The notes beneath the pieces were generated by a model. The model did no database searches. It worked only from the letters and a program-made list of their open reading frames with translations, and was not told the DNA's origin. From CAZCEC01 sp964497615 (GTDB lineage Bacteria; Chloroflexota; Anaerolineae; Anaerolineales; UBA6663), in NCBI GenBank assembly GCA_964497615.1, contig CAZCEC010000076.1, positions 1 through 29,102 of the forward strand: a stretch of 29,102 bases of DNA, read 5' to 3'. The translations under genes and the position numbers were made by a program. Shown in pieces: positions 28,963 to 29,102 of the stretch (position 1 is its first letter; the number at the start of each line of letters is the position of its first letter).

Positions 28963-29040
28963 CCGCCGGTGCCACAGCATCACCCTCGGCCAGCCGAGTC
29001 ACGCAATCAGTCGCCTGTCACCTCCCCTCCTGAGTAGGAT

Positions 29041-29102
29041 TTCATCCTTCATCCTTCATCCTTCATCCTTCATCCTTCATCCTTCATCCTTCATCCTTCA
29101 TC
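29041..29102. repeat. Perfect TTCATCC heptamer array running off the window
   Basis: Eight exact head-to-tail TTCATCC units plus six bases of a ninth, with no divergence. It continues beyond the window. The same unit occurs at 3561-3581 and 27807-27834. Perfect identity suggests recent slippage expansion. Confidence 0.97.

Noticed and set aside
27829..28983. Minus-strand 384-codon frame opposite wlbC
   Set aside because: Shadow of the aminotransferase; no domain pattern.
1..29102. tRNA or rRNA genes
   Set aside because: No cloverleaf with a GTTCGA-type T arm plus CCA-side stem and no rRNA signature was seen on either strand by eye.

Overview
The window is a very GC-rich (strongly G/C at third codon positions) bacterial chromosome segment, most likely from the phylum Chloroflexota (Anaerolineae-like). 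This assignment is an inference. It rests on base composition, an FMN-riboswitch-controlled RibXY-type riboflavin ABC transporter, a PolX/CAP-lipoprotein/SPFH gene repertoire, and TATAAT-type -10 boxes lying directly on start codons. No phage, IS element, rRNA, tRNA or CRISPR array was recognised. One 10-N assembly gap (3827-3836) breaks a gene.

Layout. 1-1172: 3' end of an OmpR/PhoB-type response regulator, then a small heat-shock protein. 1383-8563 (minus): an S9 peptidase; an overlapping three-gene unit (cNMP-binding/PP2C phosphatase, SH3b membrane protein, DUF971 protein broken by the gap); and a CAP-domain lipoprotein coupled to a PolX with an unusual Lys/Ala-rich tail. 8632-9897 (plus): a divergent PLP enzyme of the cysteine desulfurase-like family. 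10101-11989 (minus): two overlapping SPFH/band-7 genes. 12379-15440 (plus): promoter, FMN riboswitch, two terminators in tandem, permease, binding lipoprotein and ATPase, closed by a strong terminator. This is a flavin-repressed riboflavin uptake operon. 15475-18838: DUF4349 lipoprotein, an orphan membrane protein, a DUF2442 protein and a phosphoesterase. 18868-21760 (plus): tsaE-tsaB-rimI plus a sugar-nucleotide epimerase. 21838-24218: a family-4 uracil-DNA glycosylase, then a receiver-like protein translationally coupled to a collagen-like hexaheme lipoprotein. 24276-25986: alkyltransferase-like DNA repair protein and a GT-C membrane protein. 26129-28962: wlbA-wlbB-wlbC for a UDP-diacetamido-uronic acid, so surface polysaccharide synthesis.

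The most unusual property is in the spaces between genes. They are filled with many different families of short word-like repeats: TTCATCC heptamers, CGTC words, CTTCTGC/CTTCCGC words, CTCTCCGCG words, CTTCG nonamers, TGACACC words and GTGGGAGT words. There are also REP-like palindromes carrying a 5' GTAG foot, one family of which shows compensatory base changes. At least six genes appear to have had these words absorbed into their coding ends. A second recurring pattern is that at least seven genes have a -10 box ending 6-9 nt before the start codon, which points to leaderless transcripts. Protein-level oddities are the PolX tail, the collagen/multiheme fusion with its pseudo-receiver partner, and a UDG with His in place of an Fe-S cysteine.
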